Positions 1-8,970 are shown, counted from the first letter of the stretch. The stretch: 64,000 bases of DNA from Celeribacter sp. PS-C1 (GCF_019429625.1 NZ_JAHXRW010000015.1:1-64000), one strand, 5' to 3'. Notes: generated by a model not told the origin, from the sequence alone. A program made the numbers and translations.

Positions 1-361
1 CACCTCGCTCACGCTTTCTGGCGGAGGTCGACATGAGCAAAGGCGCGAAGACCCTGCCAGACCCGACAAATTTTGAACGTTCCATGGCGGGCTGAACCGC
101 CCCCAAGCCGCATCATCGCGCGGCTTTTTCGGCATATCACTCCACGGAAGCCCGTCCGCGCGGATGCCTGTTCAACCGTGTTTCCCACCCTATGCAACAG
201 TGCAGCTTTGCTGGCTTCAATGAAAAGCAGATTGATTATCAAATCGTATCTGGCCGGTATCTCCGCAGCGACCGAGTGCTTCACTGATACATCAGCACGT
301 CATTACCCGTGCGCGATGAAATGTCTCTGTTTTTAGAGAAAGGGCGGCGTTACAAAAGCCT
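1..361. other. Left-edge stretch without a convincing gene
   Basis: Short reading frames on both strands here have no ribosome-binding site, no recognisable domain and overlap each other, so none is called. The one solid element is a hairpin with a T run at about 105-129, which suggests that a transcript entering from the left ends here. The mnmH leader occupies the right part. A structured RNA cut by the window edge is possible but was not recognised. Confidence 0.4.
105..129 (+). terminator. Rho-independent terminator
   Basis: A 7-bp stem (AAGCCGC / GCGGCTT) is followed directly by a T run. It would end a rightward transcript that starts left of the window. Confidence 0.5.
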
Positions 362-1417
362 ATGAGCATTTTTTTCTCCTCTGTGTCTGATGTTTTGAAT
401 GCAGGTTTCGACACGATCATCGACGTGCGCGCGCCATCGGAATTTGCCGAGGATCACATCCCCGGCGCGATCAATCTTCCGGTGCTGGATGACGCGGAAC
501 GTGCCCGTGTCGGCACGATCTATACGCAGCAATCGCCTTTTCTGGCGCGCAAACTCGGCGCCGCTTTGGTGGCGCGCAATGCCGCGAGCCACATCGAAGG
601 GCCTCTGGCGGAGAAAGAGGGCGGCTGGCGGCCCTTGGTCTATTGTTGGCGGGGTGGGCAGCGGTCGAATTCCTTCGCGATCATCTTGCGGCAGATCGGC
701 TGGCGGGTGGAGGTTCTGGACGGCGGCTACAAGTCGTGGCGTAGATTGGTGATCGGCATGTTGCACGATCAGGCTTTGCCGCATCGTCTCGTGCTGATCG
801 ACGGGAACACCGGCACCGCCAAGACCGATCTTTTGCATCGGGTCCGCTTGTTGGGCGCGCAGGTGCTCGACCTTGAAGGGCTGGCTCAGCATCGTGGGTC
901 GATTTTTGGCCCGATGGGAGAGCAGCCCGCGCAGAAAGGCTTTGAAAGCCGGTTGGCGGAGGTATTGAGCCGTCTCGATCCCGCGCGGCCCGTGTTGGTC
1001 GAGGCGGAAAGCTCACGCATCGGGGAGGTGACGATCCCGGCGCGACTTTGGCGGGCGATGTGTTCTGCGCCTCGGATCGACGTGACGGCCGGTTTGCCCT
1101 CGCGGGCACGTTATCTGGCAGAGGCCTATGCCGATCTGACCGAGGATGTCCCAACGATGCAGGCGCGTTTGGATCAACTGATCCCGCTTCAAGGCCATGC
1201 GCGGGTCAAAACCTGGCGTGAAATGGCGGAGCAGGGGGCCTTTGCTGCGCTGGCCGAGGCCCTGATGGGGCAGCATTACGATCCGCGCTATGAAAAGTCC
1301 CGCGCCCGCCATTCTCCGGATGTGATTGCAGATTTCGATCTTGGCGATCTGAGTGTCGGCGCCCGCGACGAGGTGGCGGGGCGGATCGTGAGCCTTTTGA
1401 ACTCGTGCTCAAATTAA
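362..1417 (+). CDS. mnmH: tRNA 2-selenouridine synthase
   Basis: Replaces the sulfur of 2-thiouridine at the wobble base of certain tRNAs with selenium, using selenophosphate. The 351-residue protein has an N-terminal rhodanese domain with the family signature CWRGGQRS (catalytic Cys95) and a C-terminal P-loop domain. The P-loop reads GNTGTAKT (148-155), with Ala where the classical motif has Gly before Lys; this may be normal for the family. It converges on selD, the selenophosphate source, and the palindrome TTAA at 1414-1417 supplies the stop codons of both genes. The ribosome-binding site is weak. Identity is secure from the rhodanese signature, domain order and neighbour. Confidence 0.93.
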   Translation: MSIFFSSVSDVLNAGFDTIIDVRAPSEFAEDHIPGAINLPVLDDAERARVGTIYTQQSPFLARKLGAALVARNAASHIEGPLAEKEGGWRPLVYCWRGGQRSNSFAIILRQIGWRVEVLDGGYKSWRRLVIGMLHDQALPHRLVLIDGNTGTAKTDLLHRVRLLGAQVLDLEGLAQHRGSIFGPMGEQPAQKGFESRLAEVLSRLDPARPVLVEAESSRIGEVTIPARLWRAMCSAPRIDVTAGLPSRARYLAEAYADLTEDVPTMQARLDQLIPLQGHARVKTWREMAEQGAFAALAEALMGQHYDPRYEKSRARHSPDVIADFDLGDLSVGARDEVAGRIVSLLNSCSN

Positions 1418-3594
1418 GGCTCGATAAACAAACGCGCCGGGCCTTCGGTGATCTCCCCGATGATTGCGGCCTCGTAGCCCGCCTCACGTAGTGCAGCCAG
1501 ACATTTCTCCGCCCGCATCGGCGAGACACAGGCCAAAAGCCCGCCCGCTGTTTGCGGGTCGAACAGCAAATCCGTCTCTGGCGTCTCCGGTCCCTCGTAG
1601 TCCGCGGCATAGGCGCGGTTGGCCGGGAAAATCGTCGAGCGCAGGCCGGCTTCGGCCAAGATCAAAGCGCCGGGAAGGAGCGGCACGTCTTGCAGTCGGA
1701 TCACGGCCCCAACCTCAGAGGCGCGGCAAATTCCCAAGAGATGTCCAGCCAGCCCGAAGCCTGTGACATCCGTCATCGCATGGGCATTGCACAAAATCCG
1801 CGACGCCTCGCCGGAGCTTTGCACCATGGAGGCATAGGCCCGTTCCAGATCGCGCCCATTGGCCTTCATCTCCATCTCCGCGGCCAGCATCACGCCGGTG
1901 CCGATGGGTTTGGTTAGCAGAATCTGATCTCCGGGGCGCGCGCCTTTGAGCGTGATCGGTTGTTCCAACAACCCGGTGACCGTGAAGCCGATCGCCAGCT
2001 CCGCCCCCATTGCGGTGTGTCCGCCGATGATCTCCGCACCCTCTGCGTCAAACACCTCGCGGGCCGTCTCCATGATTTCGGTGAGCCAGCTTTCTTGCAT
2101 GGCTTCGCTCATTTTTGGCAAAGTCACGGTGGCGAGTGCAGCCTGAGGCGCGGCCCCCATGGCCCAGATGTCGCCGAGCGCATGGATGGCGGTGATCCGG
2201 GTCATCAAAACGGGGTCTTCGACAAAAGCGCGCAGGTGATCGACGGAGGCCACCTGCCACGTGTCGCCATGGGTCAGAAGCGCCGCGTCATCGCCCGCCA
2301 GATGCAGCACGTCGCGCCGTTCCGGCCCCGGATGCGTGCTCAGAACGCGGCTCAAGATGTCGCCGCCCACCTTGGCGCCACAGGCGCCGCACATGGGCTT
2401 TTTGCCCTCGACCTCCTCGCGCAGCCCCTCGGCGACGAGTTCGGGCAGGGGCGGCGGCATCATTGCGGGCAGATCCTTGAGTTTGCGCATGAAGGCCCGG
2501 TCGATGTGATCTTTCCACTGCCACATCAAGGGGCCTTTGAGGCGCAGGCCGGACTTGTCCGCGAGCGCCGCTTTGCCGCCCAGAGAGATCAGTTTGAGAT
2601 AGTCCTTTTGCGGATGATAGGCTCGTAGCTTTGCTGCCGTGCCGACGCTCAAAATCCGGCGCAGGTTGTCGAACAAGACAGGCGCCTCGCGCACGGCATA
2701 AACCCCGGCTTTGGGACGTGGGTCATGGGACAGATGGGCGCAATCTCCGGCGGCGAAAATGCGCGGGTCTGAGCTTTGTAGGGTCTTGTTCACAGTGATG
2801 AAACCGTCGGTCAGGTCAAGTCCGGTGTCCTTGAGCCAACTATAGGGGCGTGCGCCCGCGGCCCCCAAAGTGAAGCGCGAGGACAGTGTGGTGCCATCCG
2901 CAAACAGGACCTCCTCCGAACGCACCTCTATGACCTGCGATTTCGGGCGCAGTTTGATGCCCGCATCCGTCAGGGCGCCCAGAACGGCGGTGCGCGTGGC
3001 GGGGTGCATCTCGGTGAGGATCTCGCCGTGATCCACCAGACAGACCTGCGTGTTCGGGATCGTTTTGAGGCTTTGCGCCATGGCCATCGCCAGCTCCGCG
3101 CCCGCGACACCGCCGCCGATCACGGTCACTTCGGGCGCGACCTCTCCGGCCAAGGCCTCTTTGCGAAACTGGTCCCATCGGCCAGCAAAGGCCTCAAGCG
3201 GTTTGGCGGGGATGCCATGCTCGGCAAAGCCGGTCAGGTCAGGCATTGCGGAGGTGATGCCGATGTCGATGGAGGCGATGTCATAGCGGATCGGTGGGCG
3301 GCCTTCGACATGGATGAGCCGCGCAGCGCGATCAATCCCTGTGGCGCGGCCCAACACTGCCCGCGCGCCCGCAAATCGCGCCAACTGCAAGAGGTCCAAT
3401 TCTAAGTCTTCGCGCTCATAATGTCCCGCCACAAACCCCGGCAACATCCCGGAATAGGCCGCCACGGCGCCGGGATTGATCACGGTGACACGCACACCGG
3501 GCAGAGGGCGCATGCCCCAGCGTTTCAGGATGAGCGCATGGCTGTGCCCGCCACCGATCAGGACGAGGTCTCGGGTCAGAGGGAAATCGAGCAT
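1414..3594 (-). CDS. selD: Fused FAD oxidoreductase / selenide, water dikinase
   Basis: Makes selenophosphate from selenide and ATP. This is a two-domain fusion of 726 residues from the chosen ATG. Residues 1-385 form a pyridine nucleotide-disulfide oxidoreductase of the NADH dehydrogenase type II kind, with FAD motif GGGHSHA (14-20), NAD motif VIGGGVAGAE (158-167) and the second FAD contact AAGDCAHL near 281. Residues 400-726 are SelD, whose catalytic position is Cys (CGACGAK, Cys402/Cys405) and not selenocysteine. The fused reductase may deliver reduced selenium; that is inference, though the fusion itself recurs in bacteria. The start at 3594 leaves out a 36-residue upstream extension that shows no domain. 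Only mnmH is nearby; no selA or selB is in the window. Confidence 0.93.
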   Translation of the reverse strand: MLDFPLTRDLVLIGGGHSHALILKRWGMRPLPGVRVTVINPGAVAAYSGMLPGFVAGHYEREDLELDLLQLARFAGARAVLGRATGIDRAARLIHVEGRPPIRYDIASIDIGITSAMPDLTGFAEHGIPAKPLEAFAGRWDQFRKEALAGEVAPEVTVIGGGVAGAELAMAMAQSLKTIPNTQVCLVDHGEILTEMHPATRTAVLGALTDAGIKLRPKSQVIEVRSEEVLFADGTTLSSRFTLGAAGARPYSWLKDTGLDLTDGFITVNKTLQSSDPRIFAAGDCAHLSHDPRPKAGVYAVREAPVLFDNLRRILSVGTAAKLRAYHPQKDYLKLISLGGKAALADKSGLRLKGPLMWQWKDHIDRAFMRKLKDLPAMMPPPLPELVAEGLREEVEGKKPMCGACGAKVGGDILSRVLSTHPGPERRDVLHLAGDDAALLTHGDTWQVASVDHLRAFVEDPVLMTRITAIHALGDIWAMGAAPQAALATVTLPKMSEAMQESWLTEIMETAREVFDAEGAEIIGGHTAMGAELAIGFTVTGLLEQPITLKGARPGDQILLTKPIGTGVMLAAEMEMKANGRDLERAYASMVQSSGEASRILCNAHAMTDVTGFGLAGHLLGICRASEVGAVIRLQDVPLLPGALILAEAGLRSTIFPANRAYAADYEGPETPETDLLFDPQTAGGLLACVSPMRAEKCLAALREAGYEAAIIGEITEGPARLFIEP

Positions 3595-3708
3595 GGCGCA
3601 TCCAGTTTTCGCAAGGGCAGGCAAGAGTGTTAGGCAAAAATCTGACCCGAAGTCCGCCGCTTGGCAAGGGTGCTGGACGCCGCATGCTGCGCGTGCCAAC
3701 ATTGCGCC

Positions 3709-4944
3709 ATGTTACGCACATCCTCCCCGATTGAGTCGATACGTGCCAAGGCGCGTGAAATTTTCCTCGAAGGTGTCGAAGCCGCCGATCCCGCCCATGC
3801 GGTCGAGACGGCGCTCAAGGGCCGCGAATTTAATGATCCGCTGATCATCGCCGTCGGCAAGGCCGCGCGCACCATGGCAGAGGCGGCGATGAAACATGTG
3901 ATCGCAGAACCCGTGATCGTGGTCACCAATTACGAAAACGCCCGGCCACTGGAAGGCGCCGAAGTGCGCGCTGCGGGCCATCCCGTACCCGATGCGGAAG
4001 GGGCGCGCGCAGCTCTGCGTGTCGAAGAGGCGCTGTCGCACGCCAAGGGCGATGTGATCGCGTTAATTTCGGGCGGTGGTTCGGCCTTGTTGCCCGCGCC
4101 GGTGGTCGGCGTGTCCTTAGAGGACAAGGCAGAGGTCAATCGGCTTTTGCTCGCCTCGGGCGCCGACATTGTGACGATGAATCTCGTGCGCCAGCAGCTC
4201 TCGCGCCTCAAAGGCGGCGGGCTGTTGCGGGCAGCCGCACCCGCGAAAGTCACGGCTTTGCTTCTCTCGGACGTGGTCTCTGATGATTTGCGGGCGATTG
4301 CCTCCGGGCCGACTGTCTCTCCCATCGGCACCCGCGCGGAGGCTGCCAAGGTGCTGCAAGACCTCGGACTTTGGGACAAGCTGCCGCATTCCGTCTCCGC
4401 TTACCTGGCGCGACCGCAGGCCGACCTTGGCGCGTTGCCTGACAGCGAGGTCGCTCTGATCGGCTCGAACAAAATCTCTGTGTCGGCTATGGCGCGCGCA
4501 GCAGGGCCGGAGGCGCATGTCGATGAAACGCCTTTAGAGGGCGATGTCGCGGAAGCCGCGCAGACCATCATTGATCGTGCGTTGGCGGGCGGTGCGGGAA
4601 CGTATCTGTTCGGCGGCGAAACCACCGTCAAACTCACCGGCGATGGTATGGGTGGGCGTAATCAAGAGCTTGCCTTGCGCGTGGCTTTGCTGGCTGAAGA
4701 GGCCGGGCTCACGGATTTCGTGTTCCTCTCCGGCGGCACAGACGGCCGCGACGGGCCGACGGATGCAGCGGGCGGGTTGGTCGACCCCGGCACGTTGGAC
4801 CGGATGCGCGCCGTGGGGCTTGATCCCGCCGAAGTGCTCAAACGCAACGACAGCTATCACGGACTTCAGGCCGCAGGGGATCTTCTGCAGATCGGCGCGA
4901 CGGGCACGAATGTGGCGGACCTTCAGGTCCTGATCCGCACCTGA
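3709..4944 (+). CDS. Glycerate 2-kinase / hydroxypyruvate reductase-like (MOFRL family)
   Basis: A member of the GckA/TtuD family, which phosphorylates D-glycerate to 2-phosphoglycerate; older annotations call it hydroxypyruvate reductase. The 411-residue protein shows the N-terminal kinase fold with ISGGGSALLPAP, the LKGGGLLRAA stretch, LLSDVVSDDLRAIASGPT, and the C-terminal MOFRL segment with GGETTVKLTGDGMGGRNQE and LSGGTDGRDGPTDAAGG. The ATG at 3709 is preferred over an upstream TTG because family proteins begin near it. It is divergent from selD and probably serves glycolate or serine-cycle carbon; it has no evident tie to the selenium genes. Confidence 0.88.
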   Translation: MLRTSSPIESIRAKAREIFLEGVEAADPAHAVETALKGREFNDPLIIAVGKAARTMAEAAMKHVIAEPVIVVTNYENARPLEGAEVRAAGHPVPDAEGARAALRVEEALSHAKGDVIALISGGGSALLPAPVVGVSLEDKAEVNRLLLASGADIVTMNLVRQQLSRLKGGGLLRAAAPAKVTALLLSDVVSDDLRAIASGPTVSPIGTRAEAAKVLQDLGLWDKLPHSVSAYLARPQADLGALPDSEVALIGSNKISVSAMARAAGPEAHVDETPLEGDVAEAAQTIIDRALAGGAGTYLFGGETTVKLTGDGMGGRNQELALRVALLAEEAGLTDFVFLSGGTDGRDGPTDAAGGLVDPGTLDRMRAVGLDPAEVLKRNDSYHGLQAAGDLLQIGATGTNVADLQVLIRT

Positions 4945-4978
4945 GCGCGTTTCCTTGGTTACGTAAAATACCCTTGGT

Positions 4979-6034
4979 TCAACGCGCGAAAGAGAAGCCG
5001 TAGATCAGTTGACGCAGACCCAAGGCCGCGCCGGCAATGATTGCGGCGATGGTCACGGGGGCTGAATATGCGAGGACGGAAAAGGCCGAAAGACCCTGTC
5101 CGACCGTGCAGCCAAAGGCCACCACAGCCCCTACACCCATGAAGGCCGCGCCCATGATCTGGCGCTTTAGTTCGCGCGGGTCTTCGCAGGCTTCCCAACG
5201 GAAATGTCCCTTGATCATTGATCCGATAGCGGCGCCGACGAGCACACCGATGACCGAACCAACGCCAAAGCCGGGGGAGGTGGCCGATGAGGTCATGAGG
5301 TAGAAAAGCGTGTCGCCGATGGGGGCCGCGAATGTGTGGGACACGACCTGTGTCGCCTCGAACGTCGCCTCGGACAGCCAAGCTGTGCCAGCCCAGCCGG
5401 ACGTGACGGCAAGACCCACGGCCACGCCCCAGAGGATGAGTTTGCGCTCAGCGCGAAAAGCGCGGGACGACAGCGCGATGCCAAGCAGGATAAGCCCGAT
5501 GCCGAGGCCGGTGGCCACGACGGGCAAGCCGAGGCTCTGGCCCAGCCCGTGCGCAAGACCGGGCAGGGGGCCTTCGGCGGGACGGGGCGGAAAGAGCGTG
5601 ACGCGAAGCTCGGCCAATGGGCCGTTCAAGGTGATGTAAGAGGTGAGACCCAAGACCAGAACGATGACGAAGTTGCGCAGATCACCGCCGCCCAGACGCG
5701 CCAGCGCACCAAAACCGCAATTGCCCGCCAAAGCCATGCCGTAGCCGAACAAAAGCCCGCCGAAGATCGAGGCCAGAGGCGACCAGGCGAGGGCAAGATA
5801 TGGCGTTCGGGTTGGGTCGAAGAAGCCGAGGCCGATGAGGCTAAAGCTGCCGATCAGGGCCACGCCCAACGCGATGCCCCATTGCCGGGCCCGCAAGTCC
5901 GAACCCTGATACAGCGCATCTTCTATGGCGCCCATGGAACAAAACCGGCCAAGACGGGCCGCCAATCCAAGGACAAGCCCACCAACAAGACCAATCAGGG
6001 CCGCAAGCAGCCCTGGAGCAACAGTGTCGAGCAT
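4979..6034 (-). CDS. YeeE/YedE-family thiosulfate uptake protein (TsuA-like)
   Basis: A 351-residue polytopic inner-membrane protein of the family shown to import thiosulfate. The three cysteines used for relay of thiosulfate through the pore are recognisable: GRFCSMGA (Cys32), GNCGFGALARLGGGDLR (Cys106) and AFGCTVGQG (Cys309). The repeated GxGxxxG-rich helices fit the family. It is the last gene of the leftward soxS/GlcG-like/soxR operon, so the likely cargo is thiosulfate or a related sulfur species. Because Sox acts in the periplasm, import may feed the SoxR sensor or sulfur assimilation; that is inference. Confidence 0.85.
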   Translation of the reverse strand: MLDTVAPGLLAALIGLVGGLVLGLAARLGRFCSMGAIEDALYQGSDLRARQWGIALGVALIGSFSLIGLGFFDPTRTPYLALAWSPLASIFGGLLFGYGMALAGNCGFGALARLGGGDLRNFVIVLVLGLTSYITLNGPLAELRVTLFPPRPAEGPLPGLAHGLGQSLGLPVVATGLGIGLILLGIALSSRAFRAERKLILWGVAVGLAVTSGWAGTAWLSEATFEATQVVSHTFAAPIGDTLFYLMTSSATSPGFGVGSVIGVLVGAAIGSMIKGHFRWEACEDPRELKRQIMGAAFMGVGAVVAFGCTVGQGLSAFSVLAYSAPVTIAAIIAGAALGLRQLIYGFSFAR

Positions 6035-6076
6035 GTCTCCTCCCTATGCCCGCGCATGATGTCCTTTTGCCTGAGT

Positions 6077-6445
6077 TCAGGCTTTCTTCGGGCCACCATC
6101 CACGGAACAGAACATGTCGTAGATCACTTCGAGAATGCGTTTCGGGCGATCATCCGTCAAAGAATAATAAATCGCCTTGCCTTCACGACGAGGGGTCACG
6201 AGGCCTTCGAGGCGCAGCCGGGCGAGCTGTTGACTCACCGCGGCCTGACGCGCGGACAGAAGGTCTTCAAGCTCCGTGACGGATTTCTCGCCGGTCACGA
6301 GATGACACAGGATCATCAGCCGACCCTCGTGAGAGAGGGCTTTCAAAAGCTGCGATGCGTCGCAGGCGCTTGACATCATCACATCCAAATCCTTTTCGGA
6401 CATGTTTTCAGTGACGATAGGTAAAGGCGAATTCACGTTGTCCAC
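6077..6445 (-). CDS. soxR: ArsR-family sulfur regulator SoxR
   Basis: A winged-helix repressor of the sox genes. The HTH reads SVTELEDLLSARQAAVSQQLARL in two parts, followed by the wing RREGKAIYYSL. Cysteines lie just before helix 2 (ACDAS), in ILCHL and near the C-terminus (MFCSV). In the related SqrR/BigR/SoxR proteins a Cys pair senses persulfide. A GTG start at 6445 follows GAGGA at good spacing; an ATG 48 bases upstream would overlap the preceding gene and has no ribosome site, and an ATG at 6403 is also possible. It sits in the soxS operon, and matching ATTC-N8-GAAT sites lie in the sox spacers. Confidence 0.85.
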   Translation of the reverse strand: MDNVNSPLPIVTENMSEKDLDVMMSSACDASQLLKALSHEGRLMILCHLVTGEKSVTELEDLLSARQAAVSQQLARLRLEGLVTPRREGKAIYYSLTDDRPKRILEVIYDMFCSVDGGPKKA

Positions 6446-6476
6446 CCCATGTTCCTCAAAGATATGGCTTCTGTCT

Positions 6477-6989
6477 CTAGAAGGCGATGTCATCCATTAT
6501 GGCATCGATGCCTGCTTGCGCGCAGTCGGCATCGAGGTCCGGTCCGGGTGCGCCTGAGACTCCGATCCCTGCTACTATAGAGCCTGACGCTTCAATCACA
6601 AGACCACCTCCGAGCGCCAGAGGCTCGCTCAGTTCGCGAATGCCTGCCATCATTTCACCGGGCGCGGTCAATTCGCCCAAGGACAGCGTGTCGGTTCGGA
6701 AGGAGACGGCGGTCCAGGCCTTGCGCCGGGCGGTCTCGAAGACGTGAAGACCGGCGAAGCGGTCGCGCACATAGACCTGCGGAATGCCGAAGCGGTCCAC
6801 CACCATGACGCCGACCTGATAGCCCGCCTCGCGACAGCTTTCCATTGCGGCGATGGCGGCGGTTTGGGCCACTTCGGGTTTCAGCACCTGAAAGGTGACG
6901 AAGGCGTCATCGTCCTGCGCCACGGCGCGCGCCGCGAAAAGTGTGGCGCTAACTGCAGCGCTTACCGCCATGAATTTAAATAGTTTCAT
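6477..6989 (-). CDS. Exported GlcG/HbpS-like (DUF336) protein in the sox regulatory operon
   Basis: The 170-residue protein has a cleavable signal peptide (residues 1-24, ending ARAVA-Q) and then a single GlcG/HbpS-like fold, with typical segments AAMESCREAGYQVGVMVVD, ARRKAWTA and the glycine-rich GVSGAPGPDLDADCAQAG near the C-terminus. Family members bind haem or corrinoids and some act with redox two-component systems. It sits between soxS and soxR, so a periplasmic role with Sox cytochromes or sulfur sensing is plausible but unproven. The two mature-region cysteines (SCREAG and DADCAQ) could be redox-active. Confidence 0.75.
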   Translation of the reverse strand: MKLFKFMAVSAAVSATLFAARAVAQDDDAFVTFQVLKPEVAQTAAIAAMESCREAGYQVGVMVVDRFGIPQVYVRDRFAGLHVFETARRKAWTAVSFRTDTLSLGELTAPGEMMAGIRELSEPLALGGGLVIEASGSIVAGIGVSGAPGPDLDADCAQAGIDAIMDDIAF

Positions 6990-7032
6990 TCTTTCCTCCC
7001 TTGAATGTCACAAGTGTCTTGTCACGCGTCCC

Positions 7033-7446
7033 TCACCCGCCCGGCGTCCCCTCCTGAACCTGTTCGGTGGTGCTAACCGCCTCGAAATCCGAATGATCGC
7101 GGAGCAACATCGTCAGCATGGTCCAGAACAATTCATCGCCCCCGTAGCCCTCGATCCGGCCCTGTTCCACCCCGTCCTCCACGAGAATGAATGTGGGCGT
7201 AAAGATCACCGGGCCCTTGAAGGTCAGGTCGTCGGGCAACGGCGCGCGCAGGCCCATACGGCGCAGCGGTGCATAGGCGCCTTCCGGTGTTTTCGGATAA
7301 ATTTCCGCGATCTCCGCATCCCAACGGGCGCAATATGCACAGCCGTGCTGCTCCACCATCACCAATTCCATGGTCGGTTCCATGGCGGTGGCGGGAAGAA
7401 TCAGGGCGATTAGGGTGGCGATCGTGGTTAGAATTCTTGTCAACAT
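7033..7446 (-). CDS. soxS: Periplasmic thioredoxin SoxS
   Basis: A 137-residue periplasmic thioredoxin-fold protein that keeps the carrier SoxY reductively active. The ATG at 7446 gives a clean signal peptide (cut after PATA near 21); the active site is CAYC (Cys36/Cys39). A cis-Pro follows at GPVIFTPTF. It heads the leftward operon soxS, GlcG-like, soxR, tsuA-like gene, divergent from soxV, which is the arrangement known in Paracoccus. The 169-base soxS-soxV spacer carries a near match to the SoxR-type operator. Confidence 0.88.
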   Translation of the reverse strand: MLTRILTTIATLIALILPATAMEPTMELVMVEQHGCAYCARWDAEIAEIYPKTPEGAYAPLRRMGLRAPLPDDLTFKGPVIFTPTFILVEDGVEQGRIEGYGGDELFWTMLTMLLRDHSDFEAVSTTEQVQEGTPGG

Positions 7447-7483
7447 ATGTATACCAATTGACGGGTGCGGCATAATCTACATA

Positions 7484-7499
7484 ATTTGAATATGTGAAT
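7484..7499. promoter_or_regulatory. Near-match SoxR-type operator in soxS-soxV spacer
   Basis: ATTT-N8-GAAT, one base off ATTC-N8-GAAT, lies between the divergent soxS and soxV genes. SoxR of Pseudaminobacter is known to bind both the soxS-V and soxW-X intergenic regions, which supports the assignment. Confidence 0.45.
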
Positions 7500-7615
7500 G
7501 ACACAAGTCGCGACGCGAAAGACCCGAGGTCTCCTACGCATGTGGCTTGCAGGGAAGAGGAGCCCTGCTCGGTGGATCGAAACTGGATCGCTGAGGGTCG
7601 CTTTGGGAGGGCTAT

Positions 7616-8371
7616 ATGCTGGATGTGACTTTTGTTTCCGCCCTTTTGGGCGGGTTGGTGGTGTTTTTCTCCCCCTGTATTTTGCCGATCGTGCCGTTTT
7701 ACCTGTCCTACATGGCGGGCACGTCGATGGCCGATATCAACGCCGAGGGCGAATTGGCGCCGGGGGCGCGCAAACGCGCGATTCTGTCGTCGGTGATGTT
7801 TTCTTTGGGGATCATCACGGTCTTTGTGCTGCTGGGCGCGGCGGCGTTTTCGCTCAGCCAAGCGTTTCGCAGTCATCAGGACATCTTTCGCATCGCCTCC
7901 GCCGCTATCGTCTTTGTCATGGGACTGCATTTTCTGGGCGTCATCCGCATCGGATTTCTCAACCGCCAGTTCCAGATGCAGGCGGGTGACACCCGCAATA
8001 TGACGATCTGGTCGTCCTATATCGTTGGCCTCGCCTTTGCCGCCGGATGGACGCCCTGTGTCGGGGGGGTCTTGGTCGGCGTGGTGATGATGGCCTCCAA
8101 CGAGGCGACTGCGATGCGCGGGCTGATTATGATGGTGGTCTTCGGCATCGGCATGACCGCGCCCTTCGTGGTGGCCGCCGTCTTTATTAAACCCTTCCTC
8201 AAATTTGCGGCCAAATTCCGCCGTCATTTGCCGAAGGTCGAAAAGGTGATGGGGCTTTTCCTCATCCTCTTCGCTATATTGATCGTCACCAATTCGGTGA
8301 ACGTGATTGCGGCGTGGATGTTGGAGACCTTCCCCTCTTTCGCGAAAATCGGATCAAACGGGAGCCTTTAA
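7616..8371 (+). CDS. soxV: CcdA-family thiol transporter SoxV
   Basis: Carries reducing equivalents from cytoplasmic thioredoxin across the inner membrane to SoxW and SoxS. At 251 residues it has six predicted membrane helices and the two conserved cysteines of the CcdA fold, FFSPCILP (Cys21) and AGWTPCVGG (Cys148). A strong ribosome site (GGGAGG) precedes the ATG. The start codon of soxW follows the stop by two bases, so the two are translationally coupled. A general CcdA for cytochrome c maturation is the alternative, but the position makes SoxV clear. Confidence 0.92.
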   Translation: MLDVTFVSALLGGLVVFFSPCILPIVPFYLSYMAGTSMADINAEGELAPGARKRAILSSVMFSLGIITVFVLLGAAAFSLSQAFRSHQDIFRIASAAIVFVMGLHFLGVIRIGFLNRQFQMQAGDTRNMTIWSSYIVGLAFAAGWTPCVGGVLVGVVMMASNEATAMRGLIMMVVFGIGMTAPFVVAAVFIKPFLKFAAKFRRHLPKVEKVMGLFLILFAILIVTNSVNVIAAWMLETFPSFAKIGSNGSL

Positions 8372-8373
8372 CC

Positions 8374-8970
8374 ATGTTTAACCTCGCACGACGTACTCTT
8401 CTGTCTCTGAGCCTCGCTGCCTTTGCCTTTCCCGCGCTGGCGGTGGAAATGGGCGATGACGGGCTGCACAAGACCGCGTGGCAGCGCGACACCTTCAAGG
8501 ACCTGCGCGAAGATCTGGCCGAGGCCAATGCGGAGGGCAAACGCCTCTTGGTGATGGTCGAGCAGCGCGGCTGTATCTACTGCAAAAAAATGCATGAAGA
8601 GGTCTTCCCGGACCCTGAGATCACCCAGATGATCGAGGAGAATTTCTTCGTCCTTCAGATCAACATGTTTGGCGATGTCGAGGTGACGGATTTCGATGGC
8701 GAGAGCCTGCCGGAAAAAGACATGGTTCAGAAGTGGGGCACGCTGTTCACGCCGACGATTCTCTTCTTCCCCGAAGAGGTGGCCGAAGATGTCTCCGCCA
8801 AGGACGCCGCAGTGTCGACCGTGCCGGGGGCCTTCGGAAAACTGACGACCTACAATATGATGCAATGGGTTTTGGATCATGGCTACGACGGAGATGAGCC
8901 GTTTCAAAAATACCATGCGCGCCAAGTGTTTAAGCAGCAGGAACAAGGCGTGTTAAACGTCGGCGAATGA
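8374..8970 (+). CDS. soxW: Periplasmic thioredoxin SoxW
   Basis: A 198-residue thioredoxin-fold protein that takes electrons from SoxV. It has a signal peptide (1-23, ending FPALA), the redox motif CIYC (Cys67/Cys70) preceded by MVEQRG as in SoxS, and a cis-Pro region TLFTPTILFF. The ATG at 8374 directly follows the soxV stop; an upstream in-frame ATG inside soxV is not used. The substrate is thought to be the SoxYZ complex or its oxidised dead-end forms. Confidence 0.9.
   Translation: MFNLARRTLLSLSLAAFAFPALAVEMGDDGLHKTAWQRDTFKDLREDLAEANAEGKRLLVMVEQRGCIYCKKMHEEVFPDPEITQMIEENFFVLQINMFGDVEVTDFDGESLPEKDMVQKWGTLFTPTILFFPEEVAEDVSAKDAAVSTVPGAFGKLTTYNMMQWVLDHGYDGDEPFQKYHARQVFKQQEQGVLNVGE

Noticed and set aside
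1-361. A possible tRNA, tmRNA or SRP RNA end at the left edge
   Set aside because: The sequence does not match the conserved parts of these RNAs that I can recall; only the terminator hairpin is certain.
1414-3594. Selenocysteine in SelD
   Set aside because: The catalytic position is coded by a Cys codon (CGACGAK) and there is no in-frame TGA.
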